Assembly (NCBI RefSeq): GCF_003473485.1
Contig: NC_053049.1
Coordinates: forward strand, 22,589,292 to 22,653,291
DNA length: 64,000 nucleotides
DNA from: Medicago truncatula
Taxonomy: Eukaryota; Streptophyta; Magnoliopsida; Fabales; Fabaceae
Direction of reading: 5' to 3'
A program made the position numbers and the translations under genes. Positions 62,303-64,000 of the stretch are shown here, piece after piece (the first letter of the stretch is position 1; the number at the start of each line of letters is the position of its first letter). Under the pieces are notes generated by a model. The model ran no database searches. It had not been told where the DNA came from and worked only from the letters and a program-made list of their open reading frames with translations.

Positions 62303-63511
62303 TGATGGGAAGTGCACAGTCTTACTAAAGTAGTAATGAAAAGAGTATCGTTCTGACAAGGAGTTGTTTAATTCAATTAACTTTAGTTGGTGATTATAAG
62401 AGAATTAAGAATGTAAGATTGTTGTTTTCAAATGGTTGAAAGAGAAAATAATAATAAAAGAGAGCCTTGGGATCGTTGGTCCGTCATAGGTGACAAAATC
62501 ATTCACAAGTCAAGCCATTAAACCTAAACCTTATTTTAGACCTAGTTTCTAAAGACGAGTTTCTCTTAAGCCTATCACATCTCCTATCGGTCTCAGTGAG
62601 TGTGTTCCTCTAGCAAGCACGCCTATTTTCATGGTTGATTACTATTAGAATCCTTGAAGATCGAAACTCTATAAGTCTCAAGGTTCAATAGACTATTTTC
62701 ATGTTTCGCAATCCTTGTCTAAATTCACTTGATCGAATATTAAAGCTCCACTTTCGTTTTATGAATTAACATTTGGAATGATGGATTAACGATTATCAAA
62801 CCCTCCACTTTCGTTTCCACAGTTTGATAATATTAAATCCATGTTTAAACGGTGAATTTAGAACATAAACTAGGGTTATATAATACCAAGGTTGAAGGCT
62901 TGACTTGATTAGGATTATGTCATTAGACTTATCCAACAATCCAAGGACATAAGAAGTCTACTCACTCATGGTCATCGTAGACATGGAGAAGAAGAGAGAA
63001 AACATAAAAGTAAATGACAAGAAAGTAAAAGAAAAGAAAAGAACTTTTATTAGAAAGACAATTGTCACTATTGAATTCCAGAGAAAAGATGAATATTTGT
63101 GATGGCTAGCTACTCTATTTATAGTTTACATTCGACTTAAAATCTAAGCAATCACTAGAATGTTCCACAAGTAAACTAAAATAGAGTAGCTTAAAATCTA
63201 AGCAAAAGCAGCAAAAGTAGTTATGGAGTGTGGCATGGCCGTGCCAAGCCTAGCACGGGCCGTGCCAAGTTTCTAACTTGAGGAAGATATATTTTTGTCT
63301 CCGAATCTTCGTATTTTCGTACCGAATCAGCTCCAAAACCCCTTTCTTTTGCTCCAAGACTCAATCCATCAAATATTCGTTCCTGAAATATAACAATATG
63401 CAATTGTAGTAAAATAGCTCAAAAAGGAAATAATATTAAAATAAAATAAACTTAAATCTAATTAAAACAAAACTAAATAACATATTAAAGTAGATAATAA
63501 ATGACTCATCA
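62303..63511 (-). mobile_element. 3' LTR of a second Athila-like element
   Basis: TGATGGG...CTCATCA, 1.21 kb, similar throughout to the LTR at 57832-59051. The polypurine tract ATGGGGGAGTT (minus strand) lies at its right (63512-63525), so it is a 3' LTR and the element extends beyond the window. Carries the GGCATGGCCGTGCC and GCACGGGCCGTGCC pair at 63230-63272 and a TCTATTTATAG motif (63112-63122). Confidence 0.85.
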
Positions 63512-64000
63512 AACTCCCCCATACTTGAATCTTTGCTTGTCCTCAAGCAACAGGCATAAACATGGTAGCATAAACAAGATTACTTCATGACAATTTAATC
63601 AAAACACATGTCTCTTCAAAGGCTTTAATTTCAAGTGTGCACTAATCACAAACTCAAGCATTCTTTGTAATCCTTTTTCAACCCAACAATCAAGTTTCAA
63701 ATGAGTGTGTGTGTATAGTCCGAACGTGTTCCTAAAAATATCTTACTCATACATTTACTCAAGGGAAGCAACTTGTGCATTTCTCATTGGAGAATTTATT
63801 CATTTTGAAACAAGATGTGGGTATATCAAGAAAACTTAAAACACAAGAGTTTACTTTCATGTACAAGAAATAACCAATTAAGAGGAGACAATAAAAAAAT
63901 TATGTCATGATATTTTTCAATAAAAACAAGCTACTTAACCATGCCTTTCACAATAAAATAGAACAAAAGAATAAAGTTCAAGGGAGTTTGGAAACACAAC
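63512..64000 (-). mobile_element. 3' untranslated internal region of the second Athila-like element
   Basis: Matches the first element's region at 49013-49990 in order (CCTTTGAGGAGAC-type and TACTCAAGGGAAGCAACTTG blocks) but lacks the three-fold repeat at 49385-49615. No coding sequence before the window ends. Confidence 0.75.

Overview
This is a plant nuclear window. It is AT-rich, has GT-AG introns, plant-specific gene families, MITEs, tRNA-derived SINEs, and long nested LTR retrotransposons. The gene content (SWEET2-type transporter, TPD1-like peptide, ABCC transporter) and the repeat families look like a legume of the Medicago/Trifolium/Pisum group. That placement is inference; I could not run a search.

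Layout. (1) 1-6700 is repeats. A Ty3/gypsy chromovirus (Tekay-like) lies on the minus strand and runs off the left edge with an open gag-protease frame. It is preceded by two LTRs in tandem, and then by a Ty1/copia-like LTR remnant. (2) 7.9-30.4 kb is the gene island. It holds a six-exon SWEET sugar transporter, a single-pass membrane protein of unknown function, a PHD/extended-PHD chromatin protein, a 5'-truncated ABCC transporter, a TPD1-like secreted cysteine-rich protein and a partial B3-domain gene. Between the genes are small DNA elements with resolved ends: a Stowaway MITE (TA duplication), two hAT MITEs (perfect 8-bp duplications), two Mutator-type MITEs (9-10-bp duplications), two SINEs and a LINE 3' end. 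(3) 30.4-64 kb is nested retroelement sequence. A copia reverse-transcriptase remnant is joined to a gypsy protease scrap. LTRs of three related Tekay-like families, called A, Y and X here, are nested in one another. One internally deleted family-A element (36764-41564) sits inside another family-A LTR with a TGAAT duplication. An Athila-like element (48099-59051, TTTAT duplication) lacks reverse transcriptase and integrase and carries a complete X LTR. A second Athila-like element begins at 62303 and runs off the right edge.

The host genes do not form a pathway. The main unexpected signal is in the LTRs. Several unrelated retroelement families carry clusters of short GC-rich perfect palindromes, each family with its own sequence: CTCGCCATGGCGAG (A), GTTCGCTTAAGCGAAC (X), GGCACGGCCGTGCC (Athila-like) and a 20-bp palindrome in the copia-like LTR. 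In the Tekay-like LTRs these palindromes lie downstream of the TATA box and between a conserved donor-like AG|GTAAGGG and a conserved acceptor-like TTGCAG or TGTGCAG. They accompany a second, fast-changing hairpin/tandem-repeat cassette held between constant boxes. This suggests an unspliced-RNA-specific structural region, perhaps for packaging or dimerisation. That is a hypothesis, and RNA data would be needed to decide it.
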